Below, one piece after another: positions 1 to 17,730 of a stretch of DNA of 64,000 nucleotides. How positions within the stretch are numbered: position 1 is the first letter of the stretch; the number at the start of each line of letters is the position of its first letter. The translations under genes were made by a program, and so were the position numbers. A model generated the notes under the pieces. It was not told where the DNA came from, did not search any database, and saw only the letters and a list, made by a program, of their open reading frames with translations. Origin of the DNA: Ulva prolifera (taxonomy: Eukaryota; Chlorophyta; Ulvophyceae; Ulvales; Ulvaceae); the NCBI GenBank assembly GCA_023078555.1, contig CM041198.1:10669874-10733873 (forward strand), given 5' to 3'.

Positions 1-347
1 TCTGCGATGGCTACAGGGATCCCCCAAAAAGTCGAGCCCTGCGCGCAAGGGACTGCCTGTGGCCGTGGACGGAGCCCTCGCGCGCAGGCCTGCTGCCTAG
101 AGCCTCCCGAGCAAGCATATCCCCGACCACGGCAAGCCGCAGCATCCGGGGCCCTGCGGGTCTTCAATGCATTGCATCCGAGGCTTGGAAGTCACTGCTC
201 CGGGCACCCAGGCAGGGTTTCTTGGGGGTGTGAGTCTTGCAACCACGGCAGTGACATGGCATTTTTCGAACTTATTTTTGTTCTCATTCAAAAACAAGGC
301 ACTGTCGACATCCACTGCATGCGTGTCACTAGCGTGTCAATCCCATG
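1..347. other. Region downstream of the valyl-tRNA synthetase gene, no gene recognised
   Basis: The short open frames here overlap each other and show no recognisable domain or splice pattern. The stretch lies past the 3' end of the minus-strand synthetase gene and I see nothing else in it. Confidence 0.5.
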
Positions 348-352
348 TTACA
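348..352 (-). terminator. Candidate TGTAA polyadenylation signal of the valyl-tRNA synthetase gene
   Basis: TTACA on the plus strand reads TGTAA on the minus strand, about 23 bases past the TGA at 375-377. UGUAA is the common poly(A) signal of chlorophyte algae. The same pentamer follows several other genes in this window, which supports the reading; a single occurrence would be weak. Confidence 0.45.
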
Positions 353-374
353 AGACGGCGCCACTCATCAAGAC

Positions 375-3300
375 TCAAACTAAAGTGCGGGCCTGCTCCA
401 ATTTCTTCTGTATCAGCTCAACTCTCTCCTTGAGCTCTGATGCCTGATGTCTCACTTCTTGAACAACCTTCTCGGGCGCATTGTCAACAAACTTGGGGTT
501 TGACAGCCGGCCTTCCAGCCCAGAGAGCTCCTTCTGAACCTTGTCCTGCTGCTTCTCCAGCCGCGTGATCTCCTTGGCTGCATCAAACAAGCCCTTCAAC
601 GGCAGCACAACTTCAATCCCCTCTTGCACAACGAGCTCAACAGCGCCCTCGCCCCCTGCAGCTTCTGAGACGCTCGAAACGACCTGCACCCGTGTAGCCA
701 CACACTTAACATCCCATGCGCCACCGGCCTTGCAACGGATATCATCATGCCCAACAACATGCGCAAGTGCGGCCCGCACCGAGGCAGAGCTGGTGTCGAT
801 TTTGGCCAGCAGGCAGATGGATACGAGCTCGTCTGCCACAATGTCCCTGAGCTTGCTGTCCTCAATGCACAGGACAGCTGCCACCTTCTTTGAGATCTCG
901 ACGTTGTACTCGGACCTTGCATTCCTGACAGCAGTGACAATCTGCTTGAGGATGTCAAACTGGCTTCGAGCCCCTTCGCAGCGAGGCAGCCCGGTAGCCG
1001 GCCATGCAGCCGACATCAAGGCATCACCATGGTGGGGAATCGTTTTCCAGAGCCGCTCTGTGACGTACGGGATGAACGGGTGCCACAGGCGGGTGCTTGC
1101 CTCGAGCACATACGCCAAGACCGTCTGGGTGCAGTGCTTATGCTCCGCATCATCAGAGTATAGCCGTGACTTGGCGATCTCAATATACCAGTCCGCAAAG
1201 TCGAACCAGAAGAACTCGTACAGGAGCTTCCCTGCCTCTCCAAATTCGTACGCCTCCAGTGCCGCCGTCACCGCATCGGTCACCCTGCAGCACTAGTACC
1301 ACGTTCATGCTCACCTCCAAGCCATCCACCCTGAGAACTCACACAAGAGGAGCAGGCTACGAGATATGAATGCAGCAAATGTGCATTCAGAACGAACAGC
1401 ATGAACGTAATGCCACACAATTGAGATCCTTGATCCCGCTATCCAGCAGGGCTAAACGCATCATGGTAGGGCAGGCAACCGCAGCAGCTTCGGGTTATGA
1501 TCCGAGGCTGGCACAGCCCGGAGGTCAGAAGGCGCACTCATGCAGACGGCTGAGGATCCACTGCTCAGGCAGCGGCAGGCTGTCAAGGTGCGTGGCCTCT
1601 GCGAACGAGGCGTCTGCGAGGCCTTGGTACGCCTCCTGCGACAGCTCTTGCGTGCCGAACTGCAGGAACTTGGCGGCGTTCCAGATCTTGTTGGTGAGAT
1701 TGCGTGATGAAGTCACGCGCTCCATCGAGAGGTTGACGTCCTGCCCGGGCGTGCTGCCGGTGGCGAGCGTGTACCGCAGCGCGTCGCAGCCACACGCGGA
1801 CGCCACATCCAGTGGGTCAACCACGTTGCCCAGCGACTTGGACATCTTGCGCCCCTGCACCCAACTTCCCCTCTTGTCATGGCCGTTGCAGCTTCCCGTG
1901 CGCACCAGGTACCCACCTCCGCCCCGGTGTCAACAAAGCGCAATAATGTGTGCCAGTGGCACTTCCCGCACCACGAACATGCCACGCATCTCGACATCCA
2001 AGGCCCAAATCAAGCTTGCTGATGGGTACCAGCACTGCAAGTCACAGCGGCTATGCGTACAGCCTGCGGCCATGCCGTGCACGGGCAGGCCCGCCTAAGC
2101 TGTGCATGCCGTGCACGGGCAGGCCCGCCTCTGGAAACGGCCGAGCAGCACCTGGGTGTGTACAGGCTACCCATAGCACCTCATAGCCATGCCTATGCAG
2201 CGCTCACCAGGCAAATGGCCCCTTCCATGATCAAGTCAAGCATTGCAGGACGGGGCGGGGGGGGGCACCTGCTCATCGCGCACCAGGCCGTGCAGATACA
2301 CGTTCTCAAAGGGAACCTCGCCAGTGAAGTACAGATTGAGCATGACCATTCGCGCCACCCAGAAGAACAGGATGTCATGGCCCGTCTCAAGCATCTGCGT
2401 TGGGAAGAAGCGTGACAGGTCCGCCGTTTGCTGCGGCCAGCCGAGCGCGCTCATCGGCCACAGCCCAGATGAGAACCATGTGTCCAGCACATCCTCGTCC
2501 TGCCGCAGCACCACGCCGTCCCCATACTTCTCTACAGCCTACATATGCACAGCCCACTGAACTCATGGTTGACATGCATGCTGACTATGCATGTGAAGTC
2601 ACGCCCGCTTCCGCATGTTGCGGTGTGCAGTGCGAGAGGGGCTGTGTCTGCTTTTGCATGTGCCCTGTAGGCGGAGAAACACAGCAGGCAGAGGGGTGTG
2701 AATCACAGCAGACACAATGGCCAGGAGGGGAGGGCATGTGCACCTGCCTGCGAGCGTCTTCCTCGTCCGTGGCAACCACAAAGCGGTCACAGGTGCTACC
2801 GCATGCATCAGCCTCGGCGTCATCGGCAAAGCAGTACCACACAGGGATGCGGTGGCCCCACCACAGCTGCCGCGAGATGCACCAGTCCTGGATGCCCTCA
2901 AGCCAGTTATTGTAAATCTTGATGAAGCGCGGCGGCATGATGGTGATGCGGCCGTCATCGACCGCCGCCAGCGCCGCCTGCGCCATGCCCCCCGTCTTGA
3001 CAAACCACTGCTCGGAAACCATCGGCTCAATCACCTCACCGCCGCGTTGTGACCGTGGCACCCTGCGCAGCACGGCCGCGCTTCGACTCACTGACTCCAC
3101 AGCGGGGCCAGGCGTTTTGTGCGCATGCCTGTCAGCACCAGCCCGAGTGTGGGCCGATGCGGCAGCCGGCACGTCACACATGCCTGTGTTGCACATTCTC
3201 CTGCGGTCAAACACTAGGCCTCCACAAGCAGCATAACATTGTGCGCTCTAGCTTGCCAGGTACACGATCTTGATTCAAGCTGCTAACTCACAGTGTGCTA

Positions 3301-4738
3301 TGCCGTCCATAGCAATTACATGAGCGGTTGTGGCATCAATGGCTCTCACGCCACCAGACACCCGTGTCCTCGCCAGTGAGACCACAGCACAGCATGTGAA
3401 TCACACAAGACCAGCGCGCGCACCGGTTGGTGTAGCCCTCCTTGCGGATTGTGAGGCCAGCCGCCTCCATGTCTGCCCACAATTGCTCGCGGCACTTGAA
3501 GCGGTCGAGCCCGCTGTACCGCCCCGCGGAGTCATTCATGCTGCCGTCCCGGTTCATCACCGTCAGCAGCTCCAACCCAACGCGCTGCGCAATCTCATAG
3601 TCGTTCGGGTCGTGGGCAGGCGTGATCTTGAGCGCACCAGTCCCAAACTGCATGTCCACATACGTGTCGGCGATCACTGGGATGCGCCGCCCGCCGCTCA
3701 TTGGCACCTCCACCTCCTGCCCGACCATCGCCGCGTAGCGTGCGTCGTCAGGGTGCACGGCGACGGCAGTGTCGCCGAGAATGGTCTCTGGCCGGGTCGT
3801 CGCGACGGGCAGGTGCGCGCCACTGCCATCTGCTAGGGGGTACTGGAACACGTACAGGAATCCCTGCTCATCAGAGTACTCCACCTCGAGGTCGCTGACC
3901 GCCGTCTGCAGCTTGGGCGCCCAGTTGACCATGTAGGTGCCGCGGTAGATAAGGCCATCACGATAGAGCTGCGCAAACGCGTGCGTCACCGCCCCTGCAC
4001 ACGCCTCCCACACGTCAACCCCCTCGCGTCCACCAGCAGCTCTGGCTGACATTAGTGCGCGCAGGCCAGGGTGGCCGCTGAATTGTGTGGACAATGCAGA
4101 CTGTGATGCTCGGCGAAACTGAGAAGCTCTATGCGGACGCTGAGGTGCTCGCCATGATGCAGAGATGCTTATGCATGCGGCAGGGAGCGCGATGCCTGCC
4201 CTGACACGGGAGACAGCAGACCGGCTACCTCAGCATACGTGGTCGCCTGCAGTTTATGGGGCGGACCTGACAGGTCGGGGCTGAGGGTGAAGGCTTCGCG
4301 TGACCAATCGCACGAGGCGCCGAGGCGCCGTAGCTGATTCAGGATCTCGCCGCCTTTCTCCTCCTTCCACCCCCACACGCGCTCCACAAAAGCATCGCGG
4401 CCAAGGTCCTGCTTACTGATGCCATTCTCAGCCAGCTGCCGTTCCACCACCATCTGAGTGGCTATACCGGCATGGTCTGTTCCCGGAATCCAGAGCACAG
4501 GCCGCCCTTGCATGCGGTGGAACCGCGCCATGATGTCTTGTAGCGTCACAAACATGGCGTGGCCCATGTGCAGCTTGCCCGTCACGTTTGGGGGCGGCAT
4601 GACCATCGTGAACGGGCTCTCATCGCCGGTAGAAGTGCCCGGACGGAAGCGGCCACTGCTCTCCCACCACCTGTAGATGGCCTCCTCTTCAGTCGGATCA
4701 AAGTTCTTCGGTAGCTCGCGATCGATAACTGCAAACAT
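375..4738 (-). CDS. VARS: Valyl-tRNA synthetase, plant organellar type (six exons)
   Basis: Class Ia synthetase that charges tRNA-Val; it resembles the plant chloroplast/mitochondrial enzyme rather than the cytosolic one. Exons on the minus strand: 4738-4267, 3994-3424, 3062-2744, 2538-2269, 1854-1538 and 1284-375. All have GT-AG borders and phases that join without error, giving 952 residues from the ATG at 4738. In order: the HIGH-type motif ([12 protein letters not shown]) in exon 1; the CP1 editing domain in exon 2; tungsten-like [17 protein letters not shown] in exon 3; the core with [13 protein letters not shown] in exon 4; [10 protein letters not shown] (KMSKS loop) opening exon 5; the anticodon-binding domain and the C-terminal coiled-coil tRNA-binding arm in exon 6. 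The reading frame stays open upstream of 4738 to 4903 (55 residues rich in Arg, Ser and Thr), which could be an organelle transit peptide. The true start may therefore be at 4903 or in an upstream exon. Confidence 0.95.
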
Positions 4739-5606
4739 AGGCGAGAAATAATGCTTTAGCCCAGCCTTCGTAGATGCTGTGACACGATTGTCTGAATGCC
4801 GGCGCAATGGCCGTGTTACTGCGCTGGTGCATTCTGCCTTGGGGCAGACGGAGCTTCGTGCCCAAACGGTAGAGTAATCATGGCAAGCCCAAGCCCACGT
4901 CATGAACAGAACAAGATCGTCATTTCGCTAGGGCACACGCAGGCCATGTGGCTCGGTTGCAAAATCGCGCAACACGCGCGTAGAGCAGAAGCAGAGTTTG
5001 TGGTTCTGCTTCTAGCCTTCCTGTAAGACTGCGGTGTGCGCCAGCAAAGCACGATTAAGCGCCACTTAAGCTACACATGCAAGGCACGCATACCTTGGGT
5101 GACATCTGTCGATGGAGCAGCCGCATATGGGCGCAGCAACCGGCCGGAGTGGACAGGGCTACCGCACACGCTAGAAAACATGCGTGGGCGCGTCCATGCG
5201 CAACTACCAGCTGCACTTCCTACAGGCCTAGGAGCAATAGCTCTCATTATGACTTTCAGATTTGATGCAAGGCACCCTGTACAGACAGAGCTCGTTGCCA
5301 ACGGCGGGACCCCGCCACTCACACGCACATACACTGGCTACGCCTTACTTTACGGCGATTAAATGTTACAATCTGCCGATTCCAGCGTCGGCACTTCACA
5401 GCCATCAGCAATCGCGCGCAATGCGCAGCAGCAAGTCCAAACGCAGGTATGTCACGCATGGAGAACGCATTCTCATCAGCTGCCTGGACCAGCTGCTTAA
5501 CACCGGGCACCCCCAGCACCTCGCGGACAAAGCGACGACGCCTAAGACACATTGTGACTGCACCCTCGAACTAAACCAGCAGCCATGCTTGGGACTAGTG
5601 AAAAAC
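4739..5606. other. Spacer between the valyl-tRNA synthetase and ATP phosphoribosyltransferase genes
   Basis: It holds the possible transit-peptide extension of the synthetase (4739-4903), presumably its promoter, and the 3' UTR of the upstream gene with a TGTAA at 5366-5370. No other gene was recognised. Confidence 0.5.
5366..5370 (-). terminator. Candidate TGTAA polyadenylation signal of HISN1
   Basis: TTACA on the plus strand, TGTAA on the minus strand, about 240 bases past the stop at 5607. It matches the chlorophyte signal and the pattern at the other genes. Confidence 0.35.
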
Positions 5607-7464
5607 TCAATTCTTGAGTGGATCACTGTCAAGCCCGATTTCTTGCAGCAAGTCATTCCAGCGTGGTGGTTCCTCATCAAATATGTATGTCATGGGTGAT
5701 ACGAGAACCCCACTTCCTCCCAGTTGCCGAAGCGCTTTTACGGATGCATACAGGTCTTTCTTCGGCACACAGATGCATGCTGCATATGTGATGTCTGACT
5801 CTCCATAAACCTGCATATCCGGAGGTTGCGGTGATGCTCAAGCACACAACATGATATGACGCGTGCGTACGCATGTGTTTGCAGCCACATCCACAGCGAC
5901 ATGACCACTCAAGAGCTTGAAAAGAATGTGCTGGTGTACATCCCGTGCGTTGACAGCCTCATTATGCGATGCGGAGTAATTTAAACTAGATGTACTAACC
6001 GTACGTGAGTCCTCAGGTTCACAATGAGCAGGACCACATGCCGAAGAGGTGGACCACCTGGAACCCCCTCCAGATACCCGCACGGAACTCGATACGTTGG
6101 CCAGGCTGGAATTCACACTTTCTTGCTAGGCCAGTGCACAGTTGCTATGCACAGGTGTGATGGCTTTCAGCGCTCTCGGGGAGGCAGGGCAGCACCTGTG
6201 AGATGGTGGGGCCCTGTAGTCCTCCCAGGCCTTTCTCCCGCATCTGTGCTGCAAATTTCTGCGGATCTTCTGAGCGGATGTTTGTAGTCACGCTGAAAAA
6301 CGTGTCTGCGACCAAGTGGGCCTCTAGTCTCTCCAACAGCTCATGGACAATGGGCAGCAGGTCTGGTCGCTCAAGCAGGCTGCGCCTATTTGCAACCAGA
6401 ACACCTTCACTCTGCACCGCAAATACGTCACATTGTGTTATGCATGGCAGTGGAGGTCATTGGGCATGCTGCCTTATTCGATGCACAGTAGTAAACCGGC
6501 AGTGCGGACCAACTCACCTGCATAATGTCGCCATTTGTGATAGTCTTCAGATTGTTCTCTCGAAGTGTCACTCCCGTGGACACAAGGTCTAGGATGATGT
6601 CTGCTGCACCCATCGCTGGAGCAGCTTCCAAGGCACCATCGGCACTTAACAGCGATACATGTTCAAATCCATGCTTCTCAAAGAATCTGCACGTGATCTG
6701 ACGGGAGACTGTGAGGCGGATTGCTGATCACATTATGCCCATCCCACATACTTTCGAGAGGTCAGCTCAGGCGTGGGATTGCATATGCCGCACCTGGAGG
6801 CGATGTTCGTGTACCCGGTGACGACACGCAATGGCCGAGTCTCACTCCATCCCATGGACTTCAGGGCATCTAGGCTGGTAACATCTGCGAAATTACCTCC
6901 TACTGGAATGCCAAGTGCGAGCTTACAATGCCCGAAGTTCAGCTCATCGTGGACGACTACAAGATCTTCGTCCTCCGCAGCGAACTCGGCAAACATATCC
7001 ATGCCAACGATTCCTAAGTCAAGGTCACATGTTCTGAGCTTCCTGACGACGTCGGACGCCCGCTGGAACCATACCTCCATCTCTGGAAACTGTGTTATTT
7101 GCCCGAAGTACTGTCGGGGATTGGGCTTGACGCATTTGAGCTGGCAAGCACTCAGCAGCGCGAGGGTATCTTCCGCCATACGACCTTTCGATGGAATTCC
7201 AATGCGTGTGGAGTCCCGCGAGGAGACCGGCGACTTGGGCACCTCATCCTCGTCCGTGCGCCGATTAAGGCTGCGGACCGTGATCACCCGTTGCTGTGCA
7301 GCCCTTCGCGCAGTCAGTGTAGACTGCCGACGTCTACAAGCTTGGTCGCTGTAATTGCCTCGCGTCTTGTGCATGGCTGACGACACCACCATGATTGCGC
7401 GAACCGGCGCCAGTGTGGGCGAGATAGTCGCACTGCGCCAGAGCGAATGACCAGTACCGAGCAC
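5607..7464 (-). CDS. HISN1: ATP phosphoribosyltransferase, plant-type long form (four exons)
   Basis: First step of histidine synthesis: ATP plus PRPP to phosphoribosyl-ATP, in plants carried out in the plastid. Exons: about 7464-6794, 6686-6518 (donor GTGAGT), 6411-6196 and 5810-5607; all junctions keep frame, giving 419 residues from 7464 or 395 from the ATG at 7392. The N-terminus is Arg/Ser/Thr-rich, as expected of a transit peptide, and the later ATG ([12 protein letters not shown]) gives a more typical one. Catalytic-domain signatures: [40 protein letters not shown], the PRPP-binding region [20 protein letters not shown], and the C-terminal regulatory (long-form) domain with [12 protein letters not shown]-like and [16 protein letters not shown] segments. 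Intron 3 (5811-6195) carries a short repeat fragment. It lies head-to-head with the coiled-coil gene to its right. Confidence 0.95.
6021..6065 (-). repeat. Interspersed-repeat fragment in HISN1 intron 3
   Basis: About 45 bases centred on CAGGACCACATGCC and GACCACCTGGAA are closely repeated at 57471-57515, where they adjoin a LINE 3'-end-like motif. The likely origin is a transposon fragment caught in the intron. The parent element is not identified. Confidence 0.5.
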
Positions 7465-7894
7465 GCTGTGACACAGTTTGCATCATCTCTACAAGGTGGC
7501 GTGCCACAGGTATGTAGACGGCATCGCAGCTTCGACCTTGGGTTGACTTGTGATGTGTCGCAATACATAAGTACATGTGCGCCCCTGAAGCCATGCCGCG
7601 AAATGCTCACTAAGTCTGCGAAGCTTCAACTTTGCTACGATTCGGGATTACCGGAAGCTAAGCCATTACTCTGTCACTTTGACTGGCTCGGATGCTGACG
7701 GCCAAATCTTACCATCGATTCAAATGTGTAGCGGGGTATGGTGAGGGCTTCATGAGCTCGTGATCTCGTGTGCACGCGCCAATCCGCTCGGACAACATGA
7801 AAAGCTGAGTTTTCGAAGATTTCTGAAGCCTTTCCTGCAACTGCGCGCACTTCTGGTTGATGTGATGGAGCCATTCACTTCGTGATATCTGAAA
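7465..7894. other. Divergent promoter region between HISN1 and the coiled-coil gene
   Basis: The two genes are transcribed away from each other across this stretch. No TATA box or other defined element could be identified with confidence. Confidence 0.35.
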
Positions 7895-13561
<5,667 letters not shown>

Positions 13562-14570
13562 GCCATCTAGCATACCACTGCTTCTTTCATCAGCTGCATG
13601 TGTGACAATTGTCATGCTGGTATACCTATATGTAGACTTGTTCTGTATCATGTACGCAAACTGTGACACATCGATTCAGCATACTTTGCGGCTGCATCGC
13701 ACACAGTCATCGTGATGCAGGCATGGTCTCAGCAAGGGGTTCTACTTGTGTTCCTGTCCGGCATATCGATGACGGCATTTGGATTGATAAGAAAAGCATA
13801 CCATCTAGTTGGACAGTTGCAGATGATGTCATTGTCTTCTCTGATGCATTGTCCTTCGAGATGGGTCATAATCCAAAACTTCCTTCTGAGAGCTTACGTC
13901 CTGACTTTCTCGAAGCTCAGGCTGCCTTGGAGTCAGTTCAGAGAGCAAAGAAGCAACCACCTCCTCCATCAACAAGTGTGTCCACGCCATGATGCAATGG
14001 TCTCCTGGCAGTCATCAGCAGCTTGACAGACCGAATTCGGTGCAGGTAAGACATCGACTCGTGTACACATCACGGAGCCGCTGCCAGGTATGCGTAATGC
14101 AATCGCTGGGCAGATTCAGCAAAGTCACCAAGCAGTTAAACATCAAATGCTGACGTCTGTGCAACATTTGCACACTAGCTATGACTCCAATCGTGCAAGA
14201 CACCATAACCAAAGCAAGTGGCTATCACATCCTAGTGACAGTGGCGACCATGGCACAAGCGGTACACATGCAGAAGACACAAGTATTGCAGTGGTTGGGA
14301 ATGCTCCTGTTGCTAGAAGTCAACACGACTCCTGCAGCGGTTACAATGCGCAGTAAATCGGGATTACTGAATCTACATCACGTATTCTGGTGTCAATGCT
14401 GGAGTTTGCAAGTTTTGATCTTATCAGATCTCGATGTGAAATGCAGTCCAGCTGCTTCGCTCCCTTCATAATCGAGAGATGCATCCTGTGGCAACATAAT
14501 GTCACTGTCCATCACAATACACCACAACGTCAACTCAAAAACTGGCCATGCCAACTCAACAGTATGACAA
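13562..14570. other. Convergent intergenic region between the coiled-coil and SCCPDH-like genes
   Basis: Several short plus-strand open frames are present (13663-13992, 14090-14356, 14390-14602), some with coil-like or Ser/Thr-rich composition. I could not join them to the upstream gene with good splice sites. They may be extra 3' exons or chance. A minus-strand TGTAA at 14341-14345 belongs to the gene on the right. Confidence 0.35.
14341..14345 (-). terminator. Candidate TGTAA polyadenylation signal of the SCCPDH-like gene
   Basis: TTACA on the plus strand, TGTAA on the minus strand, about 225 bases past the stop at 14571, at the same kind of distance as for the other genes here. Confidence 0.35.
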
Positions 14571-17500
14571 TCATAGCACAGCGTCTACAACGCCTCCCCT
14601 GACAGAACAGACACGGTGCCCTACCTGATGCAGCCTTCGTGCTGCATGATCAGCTACAACAAAGTGTACTGCAAACGCGCGCCTATGCAATACGGCTGCG
14701 CCCTCCACACCACGTGAAAGAATGTGGCTGAGTTGAGCAGCTGCATTCCCACATGATCGTGCTACGGTCACAACTGCAGGATGGGCATGAGAAAGACCAG
14801 CATGTGCATGTTGGCACAGGGCTCTGCGACACCGCCGCAATCTCAGTCCCCTGTCTGAAGCACCTACTACAACCGCACTACAGGTCCCGTCATTGCTAAA
14901 GGAACGGCCTGGGTACACCCGGGCCATAGATGCAGAGGTGCCTCTGTCCTGAGTGGAGCCAGCAGCAGACATTCGCGCCGCGGCACCAGCTGGTCCGGCT
15001 TTCAGCTTATCTAATGGTGAAGTGGGAACTTCTTTTCCAGTTTTAGTGATTTCAAAGCGGATGTTGGCTGCGCGTAGCCGTCTGGTCAGTACGCCCCCCA
15101 TTGCAGTTGCAGGCGTCAGCACGCCGCCTTGCATCATGCCCTGCTCTTTCAGCTCTTCCCCTTGCAGTGCTAAACACAATGCGGCCTCCAAGGCCATGCG
15201 TCCTGTTTCAAGGTAGCCTGGATCTCTTCGCCCGGACACAACCGCCTGTAGCACTCATGAATCGAGTCGTATGCCACATTGTGAACGGTGCAGACGCTTC
15301 CATGTCAGGCGGGGCGTGTCAGAACGCGACGCCATGCAATCAGAAACCTGAGTGCTCACCTGACATTGCTTTGATCGCTCTCGCCCTTGCTCCAGTGTCC
15401 ACCCATATAAAGTGAACTTCCAGTGGTTACGTTCTCGAAAAGCTTCAGGTGGTCCGTCTCCAGGCTTAGGCAGCAATGGCGACACCATGTTACGGAAGAG
15501 TGGCACAGTGGCTACTAGGTGTACAATGGTGTGGCCGAATGCACCTAGCATTGCATCAATTGGGCCCTCAGCCTCGTGTGCTTCTGCATACCTGCACAAA
15601 CACAGAGTTGCTGTGGCAGCACATACGTGAGGCAGAAAGCCGATTTTGGCACGACAGTAAAAAATCGCACATGAAATTTGGAGAATATCCCAGCAGTGCA
15701 GCACTGCGCCGCACTATCCGGGAATTGACTGGTGAGAACTGGAATGGATACGTCCATCTATTCAGGTGCTGATTATAACGCATCCCAAACTGGTCCGTTT
15801 CCTCCTTTGAGGGTGTTCGAGCGGATCGCTTGCCCTCTGCGCCGCTTGTAGCATCAAGAGGTTGATTGCCTGCTGGATTCAAGCAGTATCTGTGGCAGCA
15901 CCAATCATAGCATGAGACAATAACGAACAGCCACAGCATGTCTACACCGGCAGATTGCGAAATCTGCAGCCCACGGTGCTTGCTTCTTGCGCAAAATGAA
16001 TTGCTGTACAGCAAGAGAACTCGGACAGCGGATACAGAATGCACAGCACATACTCACAAAGCATGCTGTTCCTTCCAGAATGTGCAGTGGATACTGGGAA
16101 CTCACGGATCTTCGCACAGCTCGATTTCTTCAGGGGGAAGCATATATGACTCAAACATGCTCTGCAATGAGCTGCCACTCTGGGCACCCTTGATGTCGTT
16201 CACCAGCAGATTGATGCGCTTGGGGCTGCGGTCCAGTGATGCACGCATGTGCTCCACAAGCATGAGAGCCCCCAGGTCTGAAGGCACGCTGTCGAAACCA
16301 CAAGAGTGAACAACCTTCACATTCCTAGCAGAGGCAGTTCCATGCAGTTCTCGCATGCTCTTGCGAATGAAGTGGACTTCCCCAGCAATGTCAACATAGT
16401 GTGTGCTATTACGCACGGCCGCCTCAATCTGCACATGACTCGAGAAAGTGGTGTGAAAGAAACACAGTGAAGCTTTGCAGTAGTAGCAGGGAACCTTGCT
16501 TGACCAAAACAACCATCATCACAGTCATGTGGTCAGGACGCATTCGACAAGGGAGCAGCGGGTGCTGCCATGAACAGCCCTGCTGCAAAAACTAGCACAT
16601 GCTGGCGGCATGTCCACTCTCAGCTGTCATGATTAGCCAGCCATGAAGGGGTGAGCATACCAAAGGATACCCAATCGACCAAAACGGACCAGCAGTGGAA
16701 ATCAAAACATCACTCTGCTTGACCAGCCTGTCCAGTGACTTTGGGTCACCCAAATCGGCTGTAAGTACGGGTACATCCTTGCAGGTTTCATCGATCTTGA
16801 CCAGCTGTTCTTTCAGTTTCAATAGTTTCTCCTCGGACCTGCCAGCAATGGCCCACTGCACTTGACCCTTCAAACCACAATCAAACACGTAAGTATGCCT
16901 GGAGCTCAGTATGGAACAAGTTCGGCATATAATGTACGACCATGTTGATGAGCTAAATCACTGTGCTTGTCGGTTGGATCGACATTGTTTGTGATGAACC
17001 CGCTCTGATCGAGTTCAGCGCAACACGTCCTGCTACCGGAATGCTGCATCGTTTGGCGTTCATAGTTAAAAGCACGCATTGCGACATGATATCAGGAAAC
17101 GTCACGAGATCATCGCGCCCATGATATAATACTTGAGCTTTGACGGGGGAGCTCGTGTTGAGGTCGCTTGTCGCAGCTTCGTGTAACCATGCCTAAAAGT
17201 ATCTGAATTGCATGCAATCCAATTGAGGCAGGCATAATTATGATTTGAGCTCCTTGGTTGACCCCGATGCTGACCAACACCACAGCAGGCCAGGCTGCCT
17301 GGCGCTTGTAACACGTTACACAGAAACAATAGCATTGCAGACCACATGACTTCGCCAGAGCGCCTAGAACTTTTCGAAAACATGCTTCATAGCTTTTGAT
17401 GCCTTTCAAACGATGGACAGTAAGTTGGGCAGGGCAGGGTGTGCTTCTTGCAGGGCAATTCCAGCACTCCGCAACCTGCGAAACGAAGCTGAGGCGCACC

Positions 17501-17730
17501 GGATACGTTTCTGCAAGCTGCTTGCAAACCAAGCTGCCTGTGAATCCTGTTGCGCCCCACACAATCAACGAATACTTGCGTTGCGATGTCTTCTCTGGCA
17601 ACGTCAAGTCGCCAGCTGCAGCAGGCTCAGCTCGGGCGGATTTTCCTGACTCTGCCGATACGTCTTTGCTCTGATCTCTGAGTTGACCTTTCACTGCGGA
17701 CTTTTTGCCCATGTTTAGACGTGCGCGCAA
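14571..17730 (-). CDS. Saccharopine-dehydrogenase-like oxidoreductase (SCCPDH / trans-acting enoyl reductase family)
   Basis: NAD(P)-binding Rossmann protein of the SCCPDH family; the substrate in algae is not known. Exons: 17730-17507, 16898-16661, 16428-16106 (donor GTGAGT), 15889-15671, 15591-15360 and 15245-14571. All phases agree and give 636 residues, or 630 from the second ATG at 17712. Exon 1 has the dinucleotide-binding loop IVWGATGFTGSLV after a charged leader. Later family signatures: WAIAGRSEEKL, LISTAGPF...GYPL, STHYVDIAGE, HSCGFDSVPSDLGA, and DPY followed by CLNPAG across a junction. Near the C-terminus come DPGYLETGRMALEAAL and GGVLTPATAMGGVL, the usual end of the family. About 130 further residues, rich in Ala, Arg and His, follow without a stop, which is unusual; they may be read-through of an unrecognised intron or a real extension. 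The gene converges with the coiled-coil gene. Confidence 0.92.

Noticed and set aside
541-1296. Plus-strand ORF of 251 residues
   Set aside because: It is antisense to the last exon of valyl-tRNA synthetase, whose motifs are clear.
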